A DNA stretch of 10,822 nucleotides from an uncultured Oscillospiraceae bacterium. Lineage in GTDB: Bacteria > Bacillota > Clostridia > Oscillospirales > Oscillospiraceae. Made by a program: the position numbers and the translations under genes. The notes beneath the pieces were generated by a model. That model searched no databases, was not told where the DNA came from, and saw only the letters and a program-made list of their open reading frames with translations. Below are positions 5,125 through 10,822 of the stretch, piece after piece. Numbering within the stretch: position 1 is the stretch's first letter; every line of letters begins with the position of its first letter. The stretch lies in the NCBI GenBank assembly GCA_934591745.1, contig CAKTPQ010000037.1:1-10822 (forward strand), in the 5' to 3' direction.

Positions 5125-6162
5125 TCAGCTCCTGTTGGCGCGCCGCCGCAGCAGCATCACCGCGCCGCCGGCCAGCGCCAGCACCAGCAGCAGCGCATAG
5201 GGCGCGCTGTCCAGCAGCACACCGGTATCCACATTGCCGCCCTTGGTGTTGGTGAATGCGGCGGTGACGGTATCGGCGGCGATGGTGCCGCTGTCGCCGG
5301 TCTTGGCGGTGGTGTAGCCCTCGGCGGTGTAGTCATCCTCCGCGACGGTGTAGGCCATGCCGTAGGGCAGGTTGGTCAGGGAGGCGGTCTGACCGTGCTT
5401 GAGCGTGAAGGACACGGTGCATACGCCGTTGTCATCCCAGTCGGGGGCGAAGTCCCGCTGCGCCACGCCCGCCACGGTAAAGCCGATGGTGCTGTCCATC
5501 ACCAGGTCGGCGGGCCTGGTCAGCGTCGCGGTGAAGTGGAAGGGCTTGTTCTGGTCGCCCATAAGACCGGCGACGGTCTTGGTCACGTCCAGCGTACCGG
5601 CGGCGTAGGTGTTGACCACCTGCCCCACCTTATCGCCGTCCTCATTCCCCAGATGCACGGCGGCCACACGGATGCGGCCGTCCTCCGTCTGGATCACCGT
5701 CACCTTCAGCAGCAGCTTCTGGGTGTTGTAGGCAACGCCCGCCGTGTGGGCGTCGTCGTCCACCACCTCGGCGATCTCGTAGGTATAGATGCCCACGGTG
5801 TCATACGCTGGCAGCATCAGGGTATAGGATTTGACGGCTCCGGCAGCCGTGGCCTCGCCCTCGGCAAAGCTGATGTCGAACCCGGTGATGAGATCGCCGT
5901 TGGCATCGGTGAAGCGGGGCATGGTGGCCAGCGTCTCCGTGGAGTCGGTGACGCCCAGCGTGGTCAGGCTGAAGTGGAACGTCTCGGCGGGGCTGACCGT
6001 ACCGTCGTTCACCAGCCGGTAGCACTTCTCAATAGTGATCCGGTCGTCGTCCGTGTACGTTGTGCCCGCGGACTCTCCCGGCTCCTCCGCCACGGCCCAC
6101 GCCATGGCGGTCAGCCCCAGCGCCAGCACCGCCGCCAGCATCAGGGAAAAGATTTTTTTCAT
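5125..6162 (-). CDS. Two-domain FctA-like pilin (probable major backbone subunit)
   Basis: 345 residues, secreted. The start is the ATG at 6162 (MKKIFSLMLAAVLALGLTAM), a typical signal peptide, with AGGAGG 7 bases upstream; an in-frame earlier start adds a non-signal-like 19 residues and leaves that site unused. Two Ig-like modules follow. Module 1 (about 40-187) has the triad Lys46 (TIEK), Glu129 (YTYEI) and Asn184 (VVNTY). Module 2 (about 190-307) has Lys195 (DVTK), Glu275 (YTVAE) and Asn305 (AFTNTK). That Lys-Glu-Asn layout is the self-forming isopeptide arrangement known from Spy0128/FctA pilins. The C-terminus is NVDTG at 310-314, a hydrophobic segment (about 320-337) and an LRRRANRS tail. 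NVDTG recalls the QVPTG/EVPTG signals of FctA-type pilins more than LPxTG. It sits between the adhesin and the SPKTG protein, as expected for a shaft subunit; that role is an inference. Confidence 0.88.
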   Translation of the reverse strand: MKKIFSLMLAAVLALGLTAMAWAVAEEPGESAGTTYTDDDRITIEKCYRLVNDGTVSPAETFHFSLTTLGVTDSTETLATMPRFTDANGDLITGFDISFAEGEATAAGAVKSYTLMLPAYDTVGIYTYEIAEVVDDDAHTAGVAYNTQKLLLKVTVIQTEDGRIRVAAVHLGNEDGDKVGQVVNTYAAGTLDVTKTVAGLMGDQNKPFHFTATLTRPADLVMDSTIGFTVAGVAQRDFAPDWDDNGVCTVSFTLKHGQTASLTNLPYGMAYTVAEDDYTAEGYTTAKTGDSGTIAADTVTAAFTNTKGGNVDTGVLLDSAPYALLLVLALAGGAVMLLRRRANRS

Positions 6163-6197
6163 ACATCGTCCTCCTTGCATGTAAGTGTTTTGCCAAA

Positions 6198-6212
6198 ACC
6201 GCGTTCTGCGGT
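6198..6212 (-). other. Weak hairpin between adhesin and pilin genes
   Basis: Minus strand: ACCGC (6212-6208), loop AGAAC, GCGGT (6202-6198), then TTT. It lies in the 61-base gap between the two genes. A 5-bp stem with a short T run is too weak for full termination, but could act as partial attenuation or an RNA processing site. Confidence 0.25.
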
Positions 6213-6223
6213 GCAGCACAGTT

Positions 6224-8995
6224 TTACAGGCCCCGTCTCCGCCGCCGGGTCAGCGCCAGCCCGCCGCAGGCGGCGGCCAGCATCCCTGCGGGCAGAAGTG
6301 TCGGGCCGGGCAGTCCCATATCCGGCACGGCCCGCTTGGTGTTGGTGAACCGCAGCTCCCGGTCGCCGGTCAGCTCCGCTGCGCCGCTGCTCCCGGCGCG
6401 GCTGCTGTTTGTGACGGTATAGCCCGCGTGGTCCGTCTCCTCCACCGTCACCACCGCGCCATAGGGCAGGCCGGTGAATGTCAGGCTCTCCCCGTGGCGC
6501 AGGGTAAACACCGCCCGCCCGTTTTCCACGGTGTACCCCGTCCCCGCCGGGAACGGGATGTTCTGTCCGTCCAGCGTCATGGATGCGGCGAACGGAAACG
6601 CCTTCGTCCGATCGCCCAGCTCCCCCTGCACCGTCTTGCTGACGGTCAGGGTCTGCACAGTCCGGTTCACGAAGGACAGCGCACTGTCGTCCCAGACAGC
6701 ACCATTGACGGTGATGCGCGCCGCGCCGTCCACGCCGTTGGGCCACACTATCAGCCGGTACATCGCCCCGTCCTGCCAGACCCCGGCGGCGTCCGCCTCC
6801 CGGATGCGGTAGTAGTGGGGCGCGGTGTCCCTGGACGTGAAGCCCAGCACCAGCCTGCCACCGGCGGTCTGCCCGCCGGTGACGGCGACGGCCGTCTCCG
6901 ACAGCTGCTGCAGCACGGTGCCCTCACTGTCCGTCTCCTCCAGCAGGAACCGGAACGTCCCGGACGCCCCCGCCCCGCCCAGCAGCGTCTTGCCGATGGG
7001 AATATCCACGGCGTAATCGTAGGTGGCGTTGGTCACGGTGACCGCCACGCTGCCGCCCATGGGCACCTCCCCGGTGGGGCCTGCGTCCGCCGCCTGCCCG
7101 CCTGCCGTGACCGATGCGTCAAAGCTGGCCCGGAAGCCCTCCGGCGGCGTCTCCGTCACGGCGTAGGCCGTACCCGCCAGCAGGCCCGTGAACACTGCCG
7201 TCTCCCCGTGGGCCAGCGCCACGATGCCCGCCGTCTCCACCGTCCGGGGCTGCCTGTTCACTGCGTAGGGCGTCCCCGCCGGGACGGGGCTGCCGCCCAG
7301 CGATACGGCGATGTCGAACACCTGCCCGTCGGGGCAGACGGAGCCCTCTGCCACCTGCTTTGTCACCCGCAGCTCTCCCAGTCCCGCGGTATCCACCACA
7401 TTGCGGTACGTCACCATCTGCGTCTCGGCGGCGGTGAGAGTGTCGGTGCGATAGCCGGTGAAATTCCGGGACGCGGAGGGCGTGGCGGCGGTGCCTGTAC
7501 CGCTGCCCACCGTGTACTGCACCTGCTCATACTGGCCTGTCAGTCGGTTTGGCATGGTCTCCTCCACGATATAGTCATACGCGCCGCCGCCCAGCGTCAT
7601 CATATCCGTGAACTGGGCCATCTGCCCGGCCTTCAGGGTGAAGTATCCGCCGTCCGTTACCGTGCCGCTGCCCACGGCGGAGGCGCCCTCCAGCACCTGA
7701 TACGCTGTGCCTGCCGGGACATACAGCGTTCCGTCGGGGCGCAGCACACGAAAACGGTAATCCAGCGCGCCGGAGAGGTAGCCGTTCAGCGCCTCGCCGC
7801 CGCCGGACAGCTCCTTGGCCACCGTCAGGGAGTTGCTGGGCAGCGTGGGCATATTGAAGCGCAGATAGCAGTAGGACACGCAGCCGCCCCGCTCCAGATA
7901 GAAGAATTTCAGGGTGTGCTTGGTGTAATCACTGAAGGTGCTGCCGTTGAAGGCGCCGCCCACCCCGGCTGCGGCGAATTTCGCCGCCAGCGTTGTGTCC
8001 GTATACTGCTCGCCCGCCGGGCCGATGACATCCTCCTGAGGATGGCGCACCGCGCCGGTGGCGAAGTTGACGGAGCCGCTGTTGGCGGCGTGGGTGCCGC
8101 CGATATCCAGCACCAGCACGTCGTCGATGTACACGAAAACGTCGTCGTCGCCCAGAAACTGGAACACCATATCCTCGCCGCCGATCTGTCCGCCGGCGGG
8201 CATATAGAAGTCAAATTCCATGGTCATGCCGAACCACAGATCCACCGCGCCGTCCGGCAGCCGGTAGGTGGGCAGGGCGTTGCCCTTGGGCAGCTCCTCC
8301 GCGCCCTCCACCGTGTTGAAGGGGAAGAAGTTGCCGTTAAACGCCTGGGTGTAGTCCTGCTCCGCCGTTTTGCCGTTGGGGGTCACATACGTGGTGTAGT
8401 TGGGGCGCAGCAGATAATTCCCCAGCCGGAACCGTCCGTCGGCGGCGTCGTAGCTGGCGGCGTTTTGCAGGGAGTCGTAGTAGAGATACCCCTCGCCGTC
8501 CCGCTGGAACAGGCCGGTGCTGCCGCCGCGCCCCACGGCGTAGATGTCCTTACCGGTCACCGCCATACCCGGATCAAAGAGGTATTGCAGGCTGCCGCTG
8601 CAGTTCTCCGCCGTGGGGCCGCTGACGCCCAGCACCTTGGGCCAGCCGTTTTCCAGCGTGGGGGCCATCACCGGCCGATCGTCGCTTTTTTGCAGCGTGC
8701 CGTCCTTGGAGTTCTGCCCGGCACTGTTGCAGAACGTCAGTACCCGCCCGCCGTACTGGTTCAGAGAGCCGTCGTAGTCGAACAGGTGCATGGTCACGTT
8801 GTCCTGTACGCCCCGGGGCGCGGCGCGCCGCAGCCTCATCAGCGTGTCAGCACCTACGGTGTAGGTGCTGTCCTCCTCCACGGCGTAAGTGTCTCCGGCG
8901 GCATACGCGGCCCCTACCGGCAGCAGTGCGGCGCACAGCGCCAGTGCCAGCAGGCCGCCCAGCAGCCGCCCTGCGATCCTTTTGTATTCGTTCAT
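6224..8995 (-). CDS. Fibro-slime domain surface adhesin with four isopeptide-type Ig modules
   Basis: 923 residues, exported. Signal peptide about 1-32 (LLGGLLALALCAALL, then AYAAG). Residues about 60-160 are the lead-in found in clostridial fibro-slime proteins (TMHLFDYDGSLN, SLQYLFDPG). The fibro-slime domain is about 160-385, with GLFQRDGEGYLYYDSLQNAA, FQFLGDDDVFVYIDDVLVLD (278-297) followed by IGGTHAANSG, and HTLKFFYLERG (360-370). Four Cna-B/FctA-like modules follow, each with a Lys-Glu-Asn set: K394/E478 or E479/N532, K546/E615/N656, K669/E733/N777, K787/E852/N885. The C-terminus has a hydrophobic stretch and TRRRRRGL, but the expected sorting motif reads VPDMG (890-894), with Met in place of the required Thr. 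The start has AGGAGG 7 bases upstream. It is first in the operon, and a tip adhesin role fits its size and domain order. The binding target is unknown. Confidence 0.9.
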   Translation of the reverse strand: MNEYKRIAGRLLGGLLALALCAALLPVGAAYAAGDTYAVEEDSTYTVGADTLMRLRRAAPRGVQDNVTMHLFDYDGSLNQYGGRVLTFCNSAGQNSKDGTLQKSDDRPVMAPTLENGWPKVLGVSGPTAENCSGSLQYLFDPGMAVTGKDIYAVGRGGSTGLFQRDGEGYLYYDSLQNAASYDAADGRFRLGNYLLRPNYTTYVTPNGKTAEQDYTQAFNGNFFPFNTVEGAEELPKGNALPTYRLPDGAVDLWFGMTMEFDFYMPAGGQIGGEDMVFQFLGDDDVFVYIDDVLVLDIGGTHAANSGSVNFATGAVRHPQEDVIGPAGEQYTDTTLAAKFAAAGVGGAFNGSTFSDYTKHTLKFFYLERGGCVSYCYLRFNMPTLPSNSLTVAKELSGGGEALNGYLSGALDYRFRVLRPDGTLYVPAGTAYQVLEGASAVGSGTVTDGGYFTLKAGQMAQFTDMMTLGGGAYDYIVEETMPNRLTGQYEQVQYTVGSGTGTAATPSASRNFTGYRTDTLTAAETQMVTYRNVVDTAGLGELRVTKQVAEGSVCPDGQVFDIAVSLGGSPVPAGTPYAVNRQPRTVETAGIVALAHGETAVFTGLLAGTAYAVTETPPEGFRASFDASVTAGGQAADAGPTGEVPMGGSVAVTVTNATYDYAVDIPIGKTLLGGAGASGTFRFLLEETDSEGTVLQQLSETAVAVTGGQTAGGRLVLGFTSRDTAPHYYRIREADAAGVWQDGAMYRLIVWPNGVDGAARITVNGAVWDDSALSFVNRTVQTLTVSKTVQGELGDRTKAFPFAASMTLDGQNIPFPAGTGYTVENGRAVFTLRHGESLTFTGLPYGAVVTVEETDHAGYTVTNSSRAGSSGAAELTGDRELRFTNTKRAVPDMGLPGPTLLPAGMLAAACGGLALTRRRRRGL

Positions 8996-9048
8996 GCTCC
9001 ATCCTCCTGCCTGTGTCAGTGCGGCAAGGTCTTTGCCTTTCGCGGAGG

Positions 9049-9057
9049 ATTATAGCA
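9049..9057 (-). promoter_or_regulatory. Extended -10 promoter of the surface-protein operon
   Basis: Minus strand TGCTATAAT: a perfect TATAAT (9054-9049) with the TG of an extended -10 (9057-9056). No TTGACA-like -35 exists at 16-18 bases; that place is taken by a palindrome. The predicted start is near 9042, a leader of about 46 bases. Confidence 0.7.
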
Positions 9058-9058
9058 T

Positions 9059-9077
9059 CCGTTTCCGGCGGAAACGG
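9059..9077. promoter_or_regulatory. 19-bp palindrome at the -35 position (candidate operator)
   Basis: CCGTTTCCGGCGGAAACGG: 9-bp perfect half-sites around one central base, two bases upstream of the extended -10. It occupies the -17 to -35 region of the surface-protein promoter, a position where a dimeric regulator would either replace the missing -35 contact or block polymerase. Confidence 0.6.
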
Positions 9078-9105
9078 TCGGAGGCGGCCTTTTGCCAAAA
9101 ACGGC

Positions 9106-9145
9106 AAAAACCCCTATTTCCGGCGGCTGCCGCCGAAAATAGGGG
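9106..9145 (-). terminator. Intrinsic terminator of the ruvX-HI0933 operon
   Basis: A 16-position stem with one mismatch (9111-9126 with 9130-9145), three-base loop. The minus-strand 3' arm ends in AGGGG followed by TTTTT (9110-9106). It starts 17 bases after the stop codon of the flavoprotein gene. Just past it lies TTTTGCC-N6-GGCAAAA (9090-9109), which shares the T run and could act as an AT-rich UP-type element for the next promoter. Confidence 0.92.
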
Positions 9146-9162
9146 TCGGTTCGTTTTCTTTT

Positions 9163-10386
9163 TTATCGGAGCTGCCCGGCCAGCCGCCCGCTGCTCCACG
9201 CCCACTGGAGGTTGAACCCGCCGCAGTCTCCGTCGATGTCCAGCACCTCGCCGCAGGCATATAGCCCCGGCACCAGACGGCTCTGCATGGTCCGGGGATC
9301 GAACTCGCCGGTCTGCAAGCCGCCCGCCGTTACCTGCGCCTGATCGAAGCCGCAGGTGCCCGTCACCGGCAGTGTGAAGCGCTTGCAGGCCCGGGCCAGC
9401 CGTTCGATGTCCGCCGCACCGCAGGTACGGCAGTCCGCCGCCCGGTCCGCACCGGCGTACTTCACCAGCATCTGTCCCAGCCGGTTGTGTACCGCACCCA
9501 CAAACACCTGCTCGCAGGGCAGCGCCTCCGCCCGCTCCACGGCACACCGCCGCGCCAGCCATGCCCGTACCGCCGCCTCGTTCTTTTCCGGCCACAGGTC
9601 CAGCGCCAGCGTCAGGCCCTCACCGCCCACGGCGGCGCAGCGGGATATCTGGAAGATGGCGGGCCCGCTGACGCCGTACTCCGTGAACAGGATCTCGCCC
9701 CGCTCCCGGGCCAGCACCGTGCCGCCCCGCTCCAGCGTGACGGCGGCCTCGGCCTTGACGCCCTTCAGTGACCGGGGATAGGTGGGATCCGTTTTGATCT
9801 GTACCAGCGCGGGATACAGCGCCGTCCGGTGATGGCCCAGCTCCTTCGCCAGCCGGTATCCGTCCATGACGCCGCCCGCCTTGCTGCCCGCGGCACCGCC
9901 CGCCGCCAGGATCAGCGCCTGGGCCGTCAGTGCCGCGCCGCTCTCCAGCTTCACGGCAAACGTACCGTTTTTCCGCTTCACACCGGCGGCGGGGTCGCCC
10001 GCCAGCAGCGTGAACCGCCGCTGCGCCGTCAGCGCGCACCGCAGCACATCCAGTACGGAGTTGGCCATGTTGGAGCGGGGATACACCCGCCCGTCCTCCT
10101 CCGTCACCGTCTCCAGCCCCATCTCCGCGAACCACGCCAGCGTCTCCTCCGCCGGGAACGCCTCCAGCGCGTACCGGCAGAAGTCCGCGTCCTCCCCGTG
10201 GTAGTGGGTGGGGCCGGCGTGCCGGTTGGACAGGTTGCACCGTCCGTTGCCGGTGGTCAGCAGCTTCCGCCCCAGCCTGGCCTGCCGCTCGATGAGCGTC
10301 ACGCGGTTGTCCGTATTCTCCAGCGCCGACAGTGCCGCCGCCATGCCGGAGGCGCCGCCGCCGATGATGATGACGTCCCGGCTCAT
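9163..10386 (-). CDS. NAD(P)/FAD-dependent oxidoreductase, HI0933/YhiN family
   Basis: Cytoplasmic flavoprotein of 407 residues, normal for the family (TIGR00275, HI0933-like). The N-terminus is a Rossmann FAD site: VIIIGGGASGMAAALSA with GGGASG at 9-14, followed by LIERQARLGRKL and the family block TTGNGRCNLSN (44-54). Mid-protein FTEYGVSGPAIFQIS and the C-terminal TAGGLQTGEFDPRTM and GEVLDIDGDCGGFNLQWAWS (379-398) are also typical. The ATG at 10386 was chosen because GGAGG lies 7 bases upstream and the Rossmann strand starts at once; the frame is open further upstream, but only as an overlap with ruvX. Its ATG overlaps the ruvX stop (ATGA), implying translational coupling. Members are often labelled aminoacetone oxidase-like, but the physiological substrate is not established. 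Confidence 0.95.
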   Translation of the reverse strand: MSRDVIIIGGGASGMAAALSALENTDNRVTLIERQARLGRKLLTTGNGRCNLSNRHAGPTHYHGEDADFCRYALEAFPAEETLAWFAEMGLETVTEEDGRVYPRSNMANSVLDVLRCALTAQRRFTLLAGDPAAGVKRKNGTFAVKLESGAALTAQALILAAGGAAGSKAGGVMDGYRLAKELGHHRTALYPALVQIKTDPTYPRSLKGVKAEAAVTLERGGTVLARERGEILFTEYGVSGPAIFQISRCAAVGGEGLTLALDLWPEKNEAAVRAWLARRCAVERAEALPCEQVFVGAVHNRLGQMLVKYAGADRAADCRTCGAADIERLARACKRFTLPVTGTCGFDQAQVTAGGLQTGEFDPRTMQSRLVPGLYACGEVLDIDGDCGGFNLQWAWSSGRLAGQLR

Positions 10387-10808
10387 CTCTGCGCCTCCAG
10401 TTTCCGCCGGGTGAGATAGCCCTCCAGCATCAGTGCCGCCGCCACCGCGTCCACGGTCTTTTTCCGTTTTTTGGCGTTCTGCCCGTTCTGGAACAGGATG
10501 TTGTGGGCGTCGATGGTGGTGCGCCGCTCGTCCCAGAGGATCACCTCCAGCCCCGTCTCCTGCCGCAGCAGCGCCCCGAAGGCGGCGCACTTCTCCGCCC
10601 TGGGGCCTTCGGAGCCGTCCATGTTCCGGGGATACCCCAGCACCAGCAGCTTCACATCGTGCTCGGCGATGAGCCGGCGGATGCCCGCCAGCACCTCCTC
10701 CTGCTTCCGGCTGTGGAGCACCTCGGAGTGCCCCGCCAGCGTCTCGGTATAGTCTGAAATGGCGATGCCGGTGTGGGCGTCGCCGTAGTCGATGGCCATG
10801 ATCTTCAT
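10383..10808 (-). CDS. ruvX: Putative pre-16S rRNA nuclease, YqgF/RuvX family
   Basis: RNase H-fold protein of 141 residues, full length for the family, thought to process the 5' end of 16S rRNA; the older proposal is a Holliday-junction resolvase. Motifs: MAIDYGDAHTGIAISD with Asp7 at the start, LVLGYPRNMDGSEG (56-69), LWDERRTT with Asp93-Glu94 (91-98), and VDAVAAALMLEGYL with Asp120, giving the acidic active-site set. The start at 10808 has AGGTG 9 bases upstream, close to the window edge, so its promoter is not visible. It is co-transcribed with the flavoprotein gene through an ATGA overlap. Confidence 0.95.
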   Translation of the reverse strand: MKIMAIDYGDAHTGIAISDYTETLAGHSEVLHSRKQEEVLAGIRRLIAEHDVKLLVLGYPRNMDGSEGPRAEKCAAFGALLRQETGLEVILWDERRTTIDAHNILFQNGQNAKKRKKTVDAVAAALMLEGYLTRRKLEAQR

Positions 10809-10822
10809 GCAAATGCACCTGC

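Noticed and set aside
6163..6219. Earlier in-frame start for the pilin gene, adding 19 residues
   Set aside because: The added residues (MLHRRTRFWQNTY...) spoil the signal peptide, and the AGGAGG at 6175-6170 fits only the ATG at 6162.
4867..6348. 493-residue plus-strand frame opposite the pilin genes
   Set aside because: GC-rich antisense shadow with Gly/His/Val-rich low-information sequence; it spans two real minus-strand genes and their gap.
8996..9042. Riboswitch in the adhesin leader (GGCAAAGACC resembles part of a cyclic-di-GMP motif)
   Set aside because: The predicted leader is only about 46 bases and lacks the paired arms and loops of such aptamers; the resemblance covers a few bases only.
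6185..9055. 956-residue plus-strand frame covering the whole adhesin gene
   Set aside because: Striking length, but at this GC content the codons of the real gene leave few stops on the complementary strand. There is no promoter, ribosome site or family motif.
9090..9109. TTTTGCC-N6-GGCAAAA as a second terminator
   Set aside because: Only 7 pairs, mostly A-T, and it reuses the T run of the strong terminator beside it; more likely incidental or an AT-rich upstream element.
10387..10818. Upstream extension of the flavoprotein frame to 551 residues
   Set aside because: The extension overlaps ruvX in another frame and is Gly/Arg/Ala-rich noise. The Rossmann motif and ribosome site place the start at 10386.
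1..10822. CRISPR arrays, tRNA/rRNA genes, insertion sequences, prophage or attachment sites
   Set aside because: Looked for on both strands; no regularly spaced repeats, tRNA-like cloverleafs, transposase frames or paired terminal repeats were seen.

Overview
The window looks like a chromosomal segment of a GC-rich, Gram-positive Clostridia, most like gut Oscillospiraceae (Flavonifractor/Oscillibacter-type). The grounds are strong AGGAGG-type ribosome sites, a Firmicutes-like L27/Obg neighbourhood, fibro-slime and FctA/Cna-B surface proteins with sortase-type C-termini, and very high third-position GC. The taxon is an inference from gene content, not from a marker comparison.

Layout. (1) 1-1698, plus strand: the end of rpmA (ribosomal protein L27) with its terminator, then obgE (ribosome-associated GTPase) with its own promoter and terminator. 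(2) 1698-4265, minus strand: an operon of a LysR-type regulator, a DUF2156-GNAT two-domain acyltransferase-like protein, and a 59-residue small protein. The small protein's ribosome site is buried in a terminator-like hairpin. (3) 4202-4511: an AT-rich control region. It holds the lysR promoter, a second promoter facing the opposite way, LysR-box-like dyads about midway between the two start sites, and a 20-bp perfect bidirectional terminator. The plus-strand promoter and this terminator would bracket an RNA of roughly 130 nt with no convincing coding sequence. (4) 4512-9077, minus strand: a three-gene surface-protein (pilus-like) operon. The order is a 923-residue fibro-slime adhesin with four Ig-like isopeptide-type modules, a 345-residue two-domain FctA-like pilin, and a 201-residue one-domain FctA-like protein ending in SPKTG. 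No sortase is encoded in this unit, and the adhesin lacks the sortase Thr (VPDMG). The promoter is an extended -10 preceded by a 19-bp perfect palindrome. (5) 9106-10808, minus strand: a ruvX/yqgF-HI0933-family flavoprotein pair joined by an ATGA overlap and closed by a long hairpin terminator.

How it fits together. Regions 1 and 5 are housekeeping genes (translation, ribosome assembly, 16S rRNA processing). Region 4 is an accessory cell-surface appendage unit that must borrow sortase from elsewhere in the genome. Region 2/3 is a self-contained regulatory unit: the regulator appears to control itself, the linked acyltransferase and possibly a divergent small RNA. The most novel candidates are the divergent LysR/RNA arrangement, the hairpin that hides the small gene's ribosome site, and the set of non-canonical sorting signals.
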